From positions 75,454,346-75,518,345 of the forward strand of contig CM077157.1 of NCBI GenBank assembly GCA_039583875.1: a DNA stretch of 64,000 bases. The letters run 5' to 3'. Positions within the stretch are counted from its first letter, which is position 1; each line of letters opens with the position of its first letter. Below are positions 21,689-34,148 of this stretch, in pieces. The notes under the pieces are model-generated. The model saw only the letters and a list, made by a program, of their open reading frames with translations. It was not told the origin of the DNA and searched no databases. Source of the stretch: Platanthera guangdongensis (lineage: Eukaryota > Streptophyta > Magnoliopsida > Asparagales > Orchidaceae). The position numbers were made by a program, and so were the translations under genes.

Positions 21689-22819
21689 CTGTGATGACTT
21701 GCTCCGGGTTCCGTTGTTGAGTTAGATCCAATGCATATACCTGCTCCCTCTCCTACCTGTGGTCTCTACCATGGTATCCACGACCTCGGCCACGTCCTCG
21801 GCCTCCAAAATACTGAGCTGGCGGGGCAGCCGGTGGTGCTGGTGGTGGTGTCCCCCTCATGGGGCAGTTCCTCCTGATGTGCCCCACCTGAAGACAATTG
21901 AAGCATTCTGGAGGGGGATATGCCATTCCCCCGGGTCTCTGTGCCTCCCGCATCTGGGGTGGCTGAGGGGCCACCACTACTGGTCCCTCTGCTCCTGTCT
22001 CACCTCCTGCCGATGCTGGTATTCTACTCTTCTCCCATCCGTGATGCGGTCCCGCCGCTGATCATTTCGGGCCCCCCGGCCCTGGTCCGCAGCTGGTCAC
22101 TTCCGGCCACGGGTGGTATGCCAATCTACCTCGATCCTTTTCGCCATCTCCAACATCCGTGGTATAGGTCCGTCGGACACGAACAACAGAGCCTCCCTTA
22201 GATCCTCTCGCAGGCCCTTATAGAACCTCTTGGTGTAACCAGCCTCATCCAACTGGTAAGAATCTGCAAACCGGGCCAGATGGCTGAACTCCCGATGATA
22301 CTCCACCACTGTCTTGCTACCCTGTCTAAATTGTAGAAATCTATACTCCAGCTCGTCTCTGGCCAACTGCGGAACGAAATGCTCCAGCAGTGCAGCCCTG
22401 AACTCCCCCCAAGCTATCTCAGCAACCTCTCTGTCGGCAAACATCGTGTCCAGCGAAGTATTCCACCATCTCTTGGCATGGGACTCCAGGCAAGAGATGA
22501 CCAAGGACACTCTCTCATCCCACGGGCACCAGATCCCAATCAGCATCTCATACATAATGTCCAACCATTCCTCCGTCTGAATGGCCTACTCTGTCCCCAA
22601 GTAGCATTGGAGAGAAAGTCCTCGGAAAATACTCAGTCAGTTGGCCCCTGGGTTTTGCTGCGGAGCCGTAACTTGTTGTGTCGTAAATGCCTCCAGGATA
22701 GCTGTCAGAGTCTGCCCCATCTCTGACTGTAGGAATGGACTGGGAACCGGAGGAGGTGGTGCAACCTCGGGAGTCTGCTGGACTGCGACTTGTGGTGTAG
22801 GTTGTGCTGGGGGCTGCAT
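21689..22819 (-). pseudogene. gag: X1 gag, broken
   Basis: The frame starts at the ATG at 22819 (MQPPAQPTP) with a Pro/Gln-rich head. The capsid region has WLDIMYEMLIGIWCPWDERV, YRFLQFRQGSKTVVEYHREF and EMAKRIEVDWH. After a frameshift between 22097 and 21977 come a knuckle CFNCLQVGHIRRNC and a Gly/Arg-rich tail ending GRDHR. A TAG at 21753-21755 stands where X2 has CAG, so it is a point mutation; the frame then runs QVYALDLTQQ to the intron donor. There is another stop at 22634 (TGA), where X2 has Trp, and one just before the AIQTEEW motif. The product would be the particle-forming Gag, but this copy cannot make it. Confidence 0.85.
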
Positions 22820-22988
22820 GACAAAGCCAATAGTAAATAATCGACTCAACCCTAATTAACGGTGGACAATTTACATGTGATCCCCCATATGGGCACACCT
22901 CTACTTCCGCTGCTTAGTTTGTCCCCAAACTAAACTCGTTCGGGGGTGACCCACGGGGTTGTGGACTGTTACTTTTCGATCGAGGTCT

Positions 22989-23000
22989 CCTCTGATACCA
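22989..23000 (-). other. X1 primer-binding site
   Basis: The minus strand reads tggtatcagagg, an initiator-Met type site two bases from the LTR end at 23003. Confidence 0.9.
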
Positions 23001-23002
23001 CT

Positions 23003-26000
23003 TGTAAGACCCCTTTTTTTTCTTTTAAAACCACGGGGTCTTAGGCCCAGAACCGCCGTTTTGCGGTGACACCTCCGCTCCCAGGAAGGTCATCACTACA
23101 AAACACCAATCCTGCTGGCCAAGTCAATCTCAACAGTAGCAAAGAATTAAAAGACAAGTCCACAGAAAATCACATATAAAGTAAATATAATCTCCACGAA
23201 GGGAGTGTCCACAGATATAATCAGAAATACTAAGAATCTCGGGCTCATGCCCATTACATCAATGCCCTCACTACAAATCTCTCATCGCGAAAGCACAACT
23301 AATATAACTAGTAGGGGCCAGGACTCACAGTCCCTGCTATCTGAACACCAGTACTAGACTGCCCCATCTCCAAGTATTTTGACCTCTGGGGCTACTCCTC
23401 CATGCTGGGCTCCCTGTTTCCCTAAAATGATATATTTCGAAAACCGTTAGTCTAAAATACTAAGTCCTATCATCCCCCACCCCTTCCCCCATGGCACGCA
23501 GGCACCGAGTGGGGAGGAGGAAAGGAGAGGATAAGAAGGTGGAGAATAGCAAATGATCAGATGGCGGCGGAACTAAACTAGCAGTCCAATGGTATATAAG
23601 GCAGTAATAAAAGCATGAGAAATTAAGCAGGAAAAATAACCTTAACTTATGCGAAAACACATAAGCCGAGGATCTTTTGCAGGGCTCCTATCGTATAAAG
23701 AGTCTCATACATGTTTATACGATATGGTGTCAGTTTTCTGTTAAGCATGCATTAAAATTTCTGAAATAAACCTTAACTTATAAGCATGCTCGCACGAGCT
23801 TATAAACCAAGGGGTCGTTTTGCAAGGCCTATTATATAAAGCGTCCCATACCACTTTATACAATAGGTGTCAGGGTTGAATGCAATCGTTATGCTATGAA
23901 ATACAAATATGTCATGCTGTGAACATGCAAGTGCAACACACCCACTCGACTCTGTGTACACAGACCTTTAGTTCCCCCTTTTTGGAGCCGAACCTCCTAG
24001 GATACCTCCGTAGTGGCAAACGGAAGCGGTGGGTTGGGCCTCGCCCACCTCTAAACCGGTAATTGCTCTACCAGTCAGACCTATCGTATGCCTGAATGCT
24101 GGTGCACTAAGCGGAGCTCCTGCGTACTCTTGTCGGCTGGCGCACCGGACTTTACTTGGCCAAGTGCTAAACCACACTTGCCGAGTCAACCTATCGGTGT
24201 CGGTGCATCGACTCTCCAATATCGGAGACCAACCACCTTTACTTTATGCACATGCAACCTTGATGTAAACCACCGAGCAAAAGCTCGCCAGACCAACCCG
24301 TCCGTCACCAACTGCAACCGAGCCAAATCTCATCGGGCCAACTCACCCATATACAAACCCATCGAGCCTACTGCCCGAGTAACCTAACCTAACTCCCACA
24401 ACTCCGGGGAGTGTGAGTGCAACCCTAGATTACTTCTATTTACTCTTGCATTTCAGTTTTTACCTAATATTTAGGTTAGCCCAGGACTGCCCAATGTATA
24501 CCCTGTGAAGGGCTCTCGAAGGCACTACAAACTACGATGGGATTATGTCCAAAGCTCCCTTTCGCAAGGTACTTACTATTATTGGTTGCTATCAGATTTC
24601 CCAATCCCTTAATTAATTTACTGGATCTAACCCTAGTGCATTAGACACTTCCACCCTACGGGAAGGACGATCTTTCGCCGATCCTGAGCACCACCGGACA
24701 CTAGCCATTCCAATCCCTTACTCATCCCAACATCCAACGAAGAACTCTTTTTTCATTCATACAAATCAGCAAACATCTAACCCCAGCTCGTGTGCCCCAA
24801 ATTCTTACTCCAACACAATTTCTGCGATTTTACTAAATACAGACCAACTAAGCTATATGAAGTGTATAAAGTGAGGTACATAAAATAATCACCCAGTACC
24901 CCTATAATAATTATTGGAGGGCTATAATGACATTTGTAGTCTAAACCCAGAAATTCATAATTTTCCTAAATTATCAGATAATTTATTTATTTATTCTAGT
25001 AAACCAAAAATCCAAGTTTGAACATGAAGTACCCATTTAATTCAAGCAAATGCTCTACAAAATTTATGATAAATTCAAAATGACTATTCAACTTAAAATC
25101 CAGTGTCTCCCAATTTTCCAGCAGGAAATAAGCTCTGAATAAAATAAACATCAAATCCGCAAAATTATAGCTTTGTAAAGTATATATTTCAAATAATCAT
25201 CTAAAAATCATAAATTAATTTCTCCAAGTGGATATTGACCTAAAAATTATCAGAGCCCCAATTTCATAATTTTGCAACAAGTAAATAGCTCCAAATAATT
25301 TATTGACCATAATTGCCCTTTTAAAAACTTGTGAAGGAAATACTAAAGTTTTTCAACAAAAATTTATAACAAAATTCAGGAACAACCATTTTGACTTAAA
25401 ACATCTCCTGCCAAAGTTTCATGAATCTAGAATGAATAGTGTGATCATAATAAATAAAATATCATTTGGGGCCACATCATGTATAACAAAGGTGGTGCTA
25501 GTAATATTACTTCTAAAATTCCAATAAATTCACCAGAGGTCCTAACTAAATTAAAATCCATGCTACCTAAGTTTCACACCATTTTAGTAAGTTTTGGTGG
25601 CTTATCCTACACAAAAGGTGGATATATCCTAAACTAGGGTAAGGGATTTGAGAGGTTCTTCCATCTCCAAATCCCCTAGAATTCATACCAGAGGCTTTGG
25701 ATACCCTAGCACCATTTCTACCAAGTTGCAAGATCACACAAGGGTATTTGACCCCATGCCCTTCACAACACTCAAAAGCCCCTCCTTAGGGTTTGAGTTT
25801 GGATCCGACGGCAAAGCTACCCTATAACACCCCATAATCCCTTTGAGGGTGTTAAAGGTCATTTCAAGTCAGTGGTCAAAATCTCAGCCTCTGTTGAGGT
25901 GATTTGACCACTCAATCTCAAGGTGCACTTTTCACTTAAGAGCCCCTCATTAAGGTATAAATTAGGGTTAGTTCATTCCCTATCCAAAACACATCCAAAT

Positions 26001-27801
26001 GAGGTGAAAATTATACAGAGACATATCACGAGGCTAGGGACCACTCACCAAAATTTGGGAGGGTTTGGAGGTAATTAGACCACTTAATTAAATTACCTTA
26101 GTGTTATTAAATAAAAACTAAAACTATAGCCAAAGTATCTCCAAAACTCCCATTTTTTGGCAGGCCCTAGGTATAGCTAAGGATGGCCCCCTGCCCAAAT
26201 TTCAAGTCATTTGGACAAGGGATGAAGAGTGGGCACCCTTTTTAATCTCAGGATAGCCCTAGGTATAGGCCCCACCAAAATGAGTGCCCTGGTCAAACCA
26301 GGCACCAAAATTGGTTCAAATAAATTTTGTTGTACACTAGACTCTCCAAGCTATAATTTCCATGTTGACCCCACTCTATGAAATAGCCTCTAAGTAGTTT
26401 TAAAATTTAAAAACATTAAATACTAAATGTATGACAAAATTTAAATAACAGAAATTATTTCCTATAGTTTAATATCTCCCCTGCACGAATCTTGGCGCGC
26501 CACTGGACGGCATCCCGTCGTCTTCAAGCTTCAGACGACGACCTGGATTCATCCCGCATGGAGCTCCTTCCAAACGCTATCGCCAGCGATCCGGCCACTT
26601 CCACGGCCGGCCACCGCCACCACCACCTCCGTTGAGGTGGTGGCTGTCGCCAGGCGGCGGCACAGCTGACGGAGAGGCGGATTCCGGCAGTTCTACCAAG
26701 AAATTTTTCAGCCCGAAACCATGAAAACCAGGAATTGGTTCGGGCTCAATTGAGCCTGAACCTTGAACGTAAATGTTGTTATGATGTATCCATGAGACAA
26801 GGAGAGGAGGAGGACCTTGCCGGTGGCCTGAAGTCGAGAAGATCGCCGGAAAGCCATTTCTGAAGGTAGCGCCGCTCGTTTTCTACAACTACACAGTGGG
26901 GGGGCTCGATTTCTTCACGTAAGGATTGGGAAAGCCTTCTCTCGACCCATTGATGGTATTTAAAGCCTCGTATGGGGAGAGGAGGGGCTGGATCATCAAT
27001 GACCATTAAGGCCATTAATGGCTAGGCTCGGCCATGGTGGAGGGGGCTGAACCACACCCTTGGTGGCCAGAGAAAAGGCTGGAAACTCCTACCCTTCCCT
27101 GGGGGAGTTGAATTCAAACATTAAGGGTGGCCTTTGGCCTCCCCTTGGCCAAGCCCCTTCCTTCCCTCCTCTTTCATCATTTATCTCTCTTCCATTAACA
27201 TGGAAATGGAGCTCACCCTCTCTCCTAGTCACCAAGTTGACTTGGTAAATCTGGAGGACTATTTGCAGCCCATCCATGCACATTATCTCCTAAAGAAGCC
27301 ACATGAGGAGGCTTGAGCTTGGGCTAGCCTATTTGGGCTAGGTTGACCCAAGGTAGGCTTGGGTTGACTTTAGTCTACTTGACCACCTTGACTATCTTCC
27401 AAGGGTCCTTAGTGACCCCTTGACCCCATTTTAGGTCTAGGAAGACCCTGGTAGGGTTAGTTGCTCCTTACTAGGGCACACTGCCCTTAATTAGGTAACC
27501 TTGCCCAATTTAGGCCTAGAGTGGTCCTAGGTCAACTTGGCTACCCTGAGTCGACTCCAATGGACCCTTAAGGTTCAGATGAACTTTACAATGGATTGTT
27601 GAGGCCATGGTGGGGTCTTGAAGTCTTGGTGAATCCCCATGATCAGCTTAACTAAGGTTCATAAATCTACTATTTGCAGACTATAGTGGTCTCACCTACA
27701 TCCCTAGGTCTACTTGGCCTTCTTGGGCTTCCTATGGTTTTGTCATGACCTAGTCGTGACAAAACCACTCCTAGGGGTCTAGTTGTTTGAGGGATGTTAC
27801 A
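23003..27801 (-). repeat. Complete X-family LTR (4.8 kb), shared by X1 and X2
   Basis: On the minus strand it runs from TGTAACATCCC (27801) to GGTCTTACA (23003). It serves as 5' LTR of X1 (primer site at 22989) and also as 3' LTR of the pol fragment just to its right. The same sequence appears at 4976-7742 plus 17806-18141, and at 43644-47767. It has no retrotransposon gene of its own; a 60-codon open frame at 27134-27316 is present only because the LTR is repeated. Confidence 0.85.
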
Positions 27802-28781
27802 AATCCCAATATATAACAAAAAAAATTCCGTCCTCGAAATTCTAGTTAGGCCTACGGGGTTTCAAATATGAAATGAAAATTGTAACATCCCGAAAGGTTG
27901 TGAGTAATACCTGACTGAAAAGCTCCGGGTACCTTTGTTACATCAAGCCCTAGGGCTCCTAGGTGTGCTCCTCTCGCTCGTGATTCCTCCACAGGACCTT
28001 GACTAATGGAAACTTCTTGCGGCGCAAGACTCGTATTCCCCTATCGTCAATCCGGACCTGTTCCAGGTGAACTGATCGATCAGAGGCTACTGGCCCATCC
28101 ATGACCGTAATCTGCTGCTCCGGGCGTAGTAGAGCCCTCCTGAGTGAGGATACATGGAATACATCATGCAGGCTTGCCAGCTCCGGTGGAAGCTCCAACC
28201 TGTATGCCAAGGGATCGATCCGCTCTCGGATCCTATAAGGCCCCATATATCTTGGGCTGAGCTTCTTCTTCCGACCGCGCACCCGTGAAACCCCATGCAT
28301 TGGTCGGATTTTCAAGAACACATGTTCCCCCACCTGGAACTCCACCTGACGATGCCGAGCGTCATAATACTTAGCATGTCGACTCTGCGCCTCTAGCATC
28401 CTATCATGTATCAATCTCACCTGAGCCTCGGTGTCTTCAACAAACTCTGAACCCAAAGCCTTCGGATCCTCGTCATGTATCCACGACAGCGGAGTCCTAC
28501 ATCTTCGCCCGTACAGGACCTCATAAGGAGCCATCCTTATGCTGGACTGGTAGCTGTTATTATATGAGAACTCGATCAGCGGTAACAGCTTCTCCCAGGG
28601 CTCACCGCGATCCAGTTTGCAAAGTCGCAGCAGATCTTCCAAAGTCTGATTGGTGCATTCCGTCTGTCCATCAGTCTGGGGATGAAATGCTGTGTTGAAT
28701 GTCAATCGGGTGCCCAAATATGTTTGCACTGATCTCCACTCCCTGGACGTGAACCGCCCATCCCGATATGATACAATCGAC
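27802..28781 (-). pseudogene. pol: X-family pol 3' fragment (integrase end and tail) with intact 3' junction
   Basis: This is the only X copy here that keeps the original internal-to-LTR junction outside the interleaved block: cggaattttttttgtt and tattgggatt precede the LTR start at 27801. A frame of 256 codons (28729-27959) covers the integrase core end (TAFHPQTDGQTE), GPYRIRERIDPLAYRL and the tail KKFPLVKVLWRNH. The upstream side breaks off at 28781, just after SIVSYRDGRF, where LTR sequence begins instead of the rest of pol. It is a recombination remnant. Confidence 0.85.
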
Positions 28782-29033
28782 CATTAGGGTAGCCTTTGGC
28801 CTCCCCTTGGCCAAGCCCCTTCCTTCCCTCCTCTTTCATCATTTCTCTCTCTTCCATTAACATGGAAATGGAGCTCACCCTCTCTCCTAGTCACCAAGTT
28901 GACTTGGTCAATCTGGAGGACTATTTGCAGCCCATCCATGCACATTATCTCCTAAAGAAGCCACATGAGGAGGCTTGATCTTGGGCTAGCCTATTTGGGC
29001 TAGGTTGACCCAAGGTAGGCTTGGGTTGACTTT
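28782..29033 (-). repeat. X-family LTR fragment (252 bp) inserted between two pol pieces
   Basis: It matches 27118-27371. The left junction joins integrase sequence at gacaatcgacc/attaggg-like short homology; the right junction is the same deletion junction as at 18141. Confidence 0.85.
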
Positions 29034-32000
29034 GGTTTCAAATATAAAAGGAAAATTGTAACGTCCCAAGGGGTTGTGAGTAATACCTGACTGAAAAGCT
29101 CCTGATACCATTGTTGTGTCAACTCCTGGGGCTCCCAGGTGTGCTCCTCTCGCTCGTGATTCCTCCACATTACCTTGACTAATGGAACCTTCTTGCGGCA
29201 CAAGACTCATATTCTCCTATCGTCAATCGGGACTGGTTCCAGGTGAACTGATCGATCAGAGGCTACTGGACCATCCATGACCGTAATCTGCTGCTCCGGG
29301 CGTAGTAAATCCCTCCTGAGTGAGGATACATGGAATACATCGTGCAGGCTTGCCAGCTCCGGTGGTAGCTCCAGCCTGTATGCCAAGTGACCGATCCGCT
29401 CTCGGATCCTATAAGGCCCCATATATCTTGGGCTGGGCTTCTTCTTCCGACCGCGGACCCGTGAAACCCCATACATTGGTCGAATTTTCAAGAACACCTG
29501 ATCCCCCACTTGGAACTCCACCTGACAATAACGAGCGTCATAATACTTAGCCTGTCGGCTCTGTGCCTCTAGCATCCTATCCCGTATCAATCTCACCTGA
29601 GCCTCGGTGTCTTCAACAAACTCCGAACCCAAAGCCTTCGGATCCTCGTCCCATATCCACGATAGCGGAGTCCTACATCTCCACCCGTATAGGGCCTCAT
29701 AAGGAGCAATCCTTATGCTGGACTGGTAGCTGTTATTATATGAGAACTCGATCAGCGGCAACAGCTTCTCCTAGGGCTCACCGCGATATAGTATGCAAAG
29801 TCGCAGCAGATCTTCCAAAGTCCAATTGGTGCGTTCCGCCTGTCCATTAGTCTGGGGATGAAATGATGTGTTGAATGTCAGCAGGGTGCCCAAGTATGTC
29901 TCCACTAATCTCCACTCCCTGGATGTGAACCGTCCATCCCGATCCGATACAATCGACCTGGTACGCCATGATAACGTATGAACTGTTCCACGAACTTCCG
30001 AACCAGCACACCAACCGAGTCATTCTTCCTTATCGGAATAAATCTGGCTACCTTTGTCAGCCAGTCGACGATCACCCAGATCGAATCATTTCCCGTCCGC
30101 GATCGGGGAAACCCATGTATGAAGTCCATCGCAACATCGTCAAACTTCCAATCCGGCACTAGGAGTGGCTGCAATCGTCCTGCGAGGTTCCTGCACTCTG
30201 CCTTCACCAACTAGCATGCCTCTCAGTGGGTCACAAAGTAGGTGATATCCTTCTTCATGTCTGACCAGTACATGGTCTTCTTCAGGTCCGCAGTCATCTT
30301 CATAACACCCGGATGTACTGAATACTGACTGTAATGAGCCTCCGTCATGATATCCTCTCGGACCTGGCCTCCCTCTGGTATGTAAATCCGTCCCCCGAAA
30401 CACACTAGCCCATCCCTCAGTGAGTAATCTCCAGCAATGCCTGCTTCCAAGGCGCGGAATATCGGCTCAAGCTGGGTATCCTGCCTCTGCCCATCTCTGA
30501 CTCAGTCTCGAATGTCATCTGGGGCAATCAATGATGCTAGGTACTCTCGGTGCAGCTTAGGATGATCCTCAGACACAAAGGATATCTGTATATTTTCGAA
30601 CATCTGGACTAACTCCAAGGCCATCAACTGCGTTCCTACTCCAGAGTCTGTGGCCTTCCGGCTCAGCGCATCTGCCACCACATTCGCCTTTCTCGAGTGG
30701 TAGTGCATCGTACTGGTAATCTGCTAGAAACTCCACCCATCGCCTCTGCCTGATATTCAGCTCCTTCTGCGTGTCCACATACCTCAGGTTGTTTTGATCG
30801 GAGTAAATGTCGCAGTGGACACCATACAGATAGTGTCGCCAGACTTTCAGTGCAAATATGACCGCTCCCATCTCTAAGTCATGCACTGGGTTGTTCAGCT
30901 CATGCTTCTTCAGTTGCTGAGAAGCGTATGCTATCACGTGACCATTCTGCATCAGCACCGCACCCATGCCCTGGTACGAAGCATCGATGTAGACCTGGAA
31001 TCCTTCCTTCCCCAAAGGAAGGGCTAGTATAGGAGCTGAGGTGAGTCGATTCTTTAACTCCTGAAAGTCCACCTCGCACTGTGGGGTCCAGACAAAGGGC
31101 ACTTCCTTCCTTGTCAGGGATGTGAGGTGAAGGGCAATACGAGAAAATCAATCCACAAACTTCCGGTAGTAACCGGCAAGTCCTAGGAAACTCCGCACAT
31201 CTGAGGCCGACTTCAGCTGCGGCCAATCCCAAACTACATAAATCTTGGTCGGGTCCACTGCCAACCCAGCACCACTGATGATATGGCCTAGGAAATCCAC
31301 CCCTTTCAACTAGAACTGTCATTTTCTGAACTTCGCGTAGAGCTGGTGCACTCGTAGTCTCTCCAGGGTCAGCATCAGATGTCGTATGTGCTCCTCCTCT
31401 GTCCTCGATTAGATGAGGATGTCGTCAATAAATACAATGATGAACACATCCATATATGCCTCCAACACCCGATTCATGAGGCTCATGAATGCCGACGGTG
31501 TATTCGTGAGCCCGAAGGGCATCGCAGTAAACTCGAACAGCCCATATCTGCTACTGAAGGCAGTCTTCGGTATGTCCTCCTCCTGGATCCGCAGCTGATA
31601 GTAGCTCGACTGCAAATCCAGCTTTAAAAAGAAATGTGCGCCATCCAGCTGGTCAAACAGTTCATCTATCCTTAGTAGTGGATAGGTATTTCGGATTGTC
31701 AGTCGGTTCAGTGCCCGGTAGTCGATGCACAATCTGAGTGTCTCGTCTTTCTTTTTGACAAATAACATCGGGGCTCCCCATGGTGAAGAGCTTGGCCGGA
31801 CAAAACCGGCTTCCACCAGTTCCTAGAGCTGGCTCCGAAACTCTGTCAGCTTCTTCGGGGCAATGCGGTAAGGGGCTCTAGACACTGGCTTAGCCCCAGG
31901 CACCAGCTCTATCCGGAAATCCTGCTCTCGGTGCGGTGGTAGCCCTGGCAACTCCTCTGGAAATACATCGGCAAAATCTCACACCACCGGAATATCCGAG

Positions 32001-32397
32001 ATGGAACCCTTAGCCTCAGCCATCACGTACAACACTTCATAGACTTCCTCCCCCTGTAAGTGGGCCTTGACGGCCTGAACGGATGTCAGCAAGAGAGGGG
32101 GAATAGATCTAATACCTTCGATGACGATGAAGGAATCCCAATGCCTCACAGTAATCCTCTTGGACATCTTCATGATCGTCGCCGGTGCTTCAAATATCTT
32201 TCTGCCGATCTCAGCCTCCATGTTGTAGCGGGCGGTGGTGAATAACTCTGATCCGTCGGGTAGCTGTATCCAAATCATCAGGCCGGTGAACCACTCCACG
32301 CCTTCCAGCCCTTTCAGGAAGGCTTCCGACATGAACGAGTGTGAAGCACCCGTATCGAACAGTGTATAGGCGGGCTTCCCACTGATGAAGACTATGT
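29034..32397 (-). pseudogene. pol: X2 pol, broken
   Basis: It is homologous along its length to X1 pol. Protease keeps the catalytic aspartate ([10 protein letters not shown] near 32360) but has lost 66 bp near 32166, between two CAT triplets, removing the LILGMTWL region. RT has [19 protein letters not shown] and FIDDILI. RNase H has [18 protein letters not shown]. Integrase has CGP-related sequence, MDFIHGFPRSRTGND and SYNNSYQSSIRIAPYEALYG. The tail has KKVPLVKVMWRNHEREEH. Stops and frameshifts cut it into about eight open pieces, among them the DYQY frameshift shared with X1 and one at the SIVSDRDG site (CATCGA../CTGG-TACG, one base missing near 29957). It cannot give a functional enzyme. 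Confidence 0.9.
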
Positions 32398-32516
32398 CTG
32401 GACGTTTAACTTAAATTCTTAGCAATCTAATTATGGTTTTCTTCCCTAGTCTATCAGTCTTATATTCATAGCTTTAATTGTCTCGGAAAGAAAAGATTAA
32501 AAATTAACTGGCATAC
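32398..32516 (-). other. Putative intron of X2 at the gag-protease boundary (119 bp)
   Basis: It has the same length and position as in X1: GTATGCCAG at the donor and AACGTCCAG at the acceptor on the minus strand. Here the reading frame before it has CAG where X1 has the TAG, so gag would run open through this point. Confidence 0.8.
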
Positions 32517-33648
32517 CTGTGATCACTTGCTCCGGGTTCCGTTGTTGAGTCAGATCCAATCCATATACCTGCTCCCTCTCCTGTCTGTGGTCTCTACCAT
32601 GGTATCCACAACCTCGGCCAAGTCCCCGGCCTCCAAAATACTAAGCTGGCGGGGCAGCCGGTGGTGCTGGTGGTGGTGCCCCCCTCTTGGGGCAGTTCCT
32701 CCTGATGTGCCCCACCTGATGACAATTGAAGCATTCTAGCGAGGGATATGCCATTCCCCCGGGTCTCTGTGCCTCCTGCATCTGGGGTGGCTGAGGGGCC
32801 ACCACTATTGGTTCCCTCTGCTCCTATCTCGCCTCCTGTCGAGGCTGGTGTTCTACTCTTCTCCCATTCATGACGCGGCCCCGCCGCTGATCATTTCGGG
32901 CCCCCCGGCCCTAGTCCTCAGCTAGCCGCTTCCGGCCTCGGGTGGTATGCCAATCTGCCTCGATCCTTTTCGCCATCTCCATTATCCGTAGTATAGGTCC
33001 GTCGAACACGAACAATAGAGCCTCCATTAGATCCTCTCACAGGCCCTTATAGATCCTCTTGGTGTAACCAGCCTCATCCAACTGGTAAGAATCCGCAAAC
33101 CGGGCCAGATGCTTGAACTCCCGATGATACTCCACCACTGTCTTGCTACCCTGTCTCAACTGTATAAATCTATCCTCCAGCTCGTCTCTGGCCGACTGTG
33201 GAATGAAATGCTCTAGCAGTGCATCCCTGAACTCCCCCTAAGCTATCTCGGCAACCTCTCTGTCGGCAAATGTCGTGTCCAGCGAAGTCTTCCACCATCT
33301 CTTGGCATGGGACTCCAGGAAACAGACGACCAAGGACACTCTCTCCTCCCAAGGGCACCGGATCCCAGTCAGCATCTCATGCATAATGTCCAACCATTCC
33401 GCCGTCTGAACGGCCAACTCTGTCCCCAAGTAGGATGGGGGAGAAAGTCCTCGGAAAATACTCAGCCAGTTAGCCCCCGGGTTCGACTGCGAAGCCGGAG
33501 CTTGTTGTGACCTAAATTCCTCCAGGATAACTGTCAGAGTTTGCCCAATCTCTAACTGTAGGAACAGAGTGGGAACCAGAGGAGGTGGTGCAACCTCGGG
33601 AGTCTACTGGACTCCGCCATGCAGTGTAGGCTGTGCTGGGGGCTGCAT
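32517..33648 (-). pseudogene. gag: X2 gag, broken
   Basis: It starts at the ATG at 33648 and follows X1 gag closely: EWLDIMHEMLTGIRCPWEER, HAKRWWKTSLDTTFADREV, QGSKTVVEYHREFKHLAR, a knuckle of the CFNC..GHIRRNC type near 32710-32750 and a Gly/Arg-rich end. It has stops near 33237 and 33605 and a frameshift, none obviously shared with X1 gag. It is not functional. Confidence 0.85.
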
Positions 33649-33817
33649 GACAAAGCCAATAGTAAATAATCGACTCAACCGTAATTAACGGTGGACAATT
33701 TACATGTGATCCCCCATATGGGCACACCACTGCTTTCGCTGCTTAGTTTGTCCCCAAACTAAACTCGTGCGGGGGTGACCCATGGGGTTATGGACTGCTA
33801 CTTTTCGTTCGAGGTCT

Positions 33818-33829
33818 CCTCTGATACCA
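33818..33829 (-). other. X2 primer-binding site
   Basis: The minus strand reads tggtatcagagg, two bases from the LTR end at 33832 (TATAAG here, TGTAAG in X1). Confidence 0.9.
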
Positions 33830-33831
33830 CT

Positions 33832-34148
33832 TATAAGACCCCCTTTTTTCTTTTAAAACAACGGGGTCTTAGGCCCAGAACCGCCGTTTTGCGGTGACAC
33901 CTCCGCTCCCGGGAAGGTCATCACTATAAAACGCCAATCCTGTCGGCCAAGTCGATCTCAACAGTAACAAAGAATTAAAATACAAGTCCATAGAAAATCA
34001 CATATAAAGTAAATATAATCTCCACGACGGGAGTGTCCACAAATATAATCAGAAATACTAATAATCTCGGGCTCATGCCCAGTACATCAATGTCCTCACT
34101 ACAAATCTCTCATCGCGGAAGCACAACTAATATAACTAGTAGGGGCCA
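33832..34148 (-). repeat. X2 5' LTR, clean 3' end in element sense
   Basis: It matches 23003-23320 of the complete LTR; clean X sequence stops at about 34148 where the interleaved block starts. Confidence 0.85.

Noticed and set aside
27134..27316. 60-codon frame (MASPWPSPF..) present at 17902, 27134 and 28796
   Set aside because: It is conserved only because the X LTR is duplicated; there is no independent sign of coding.
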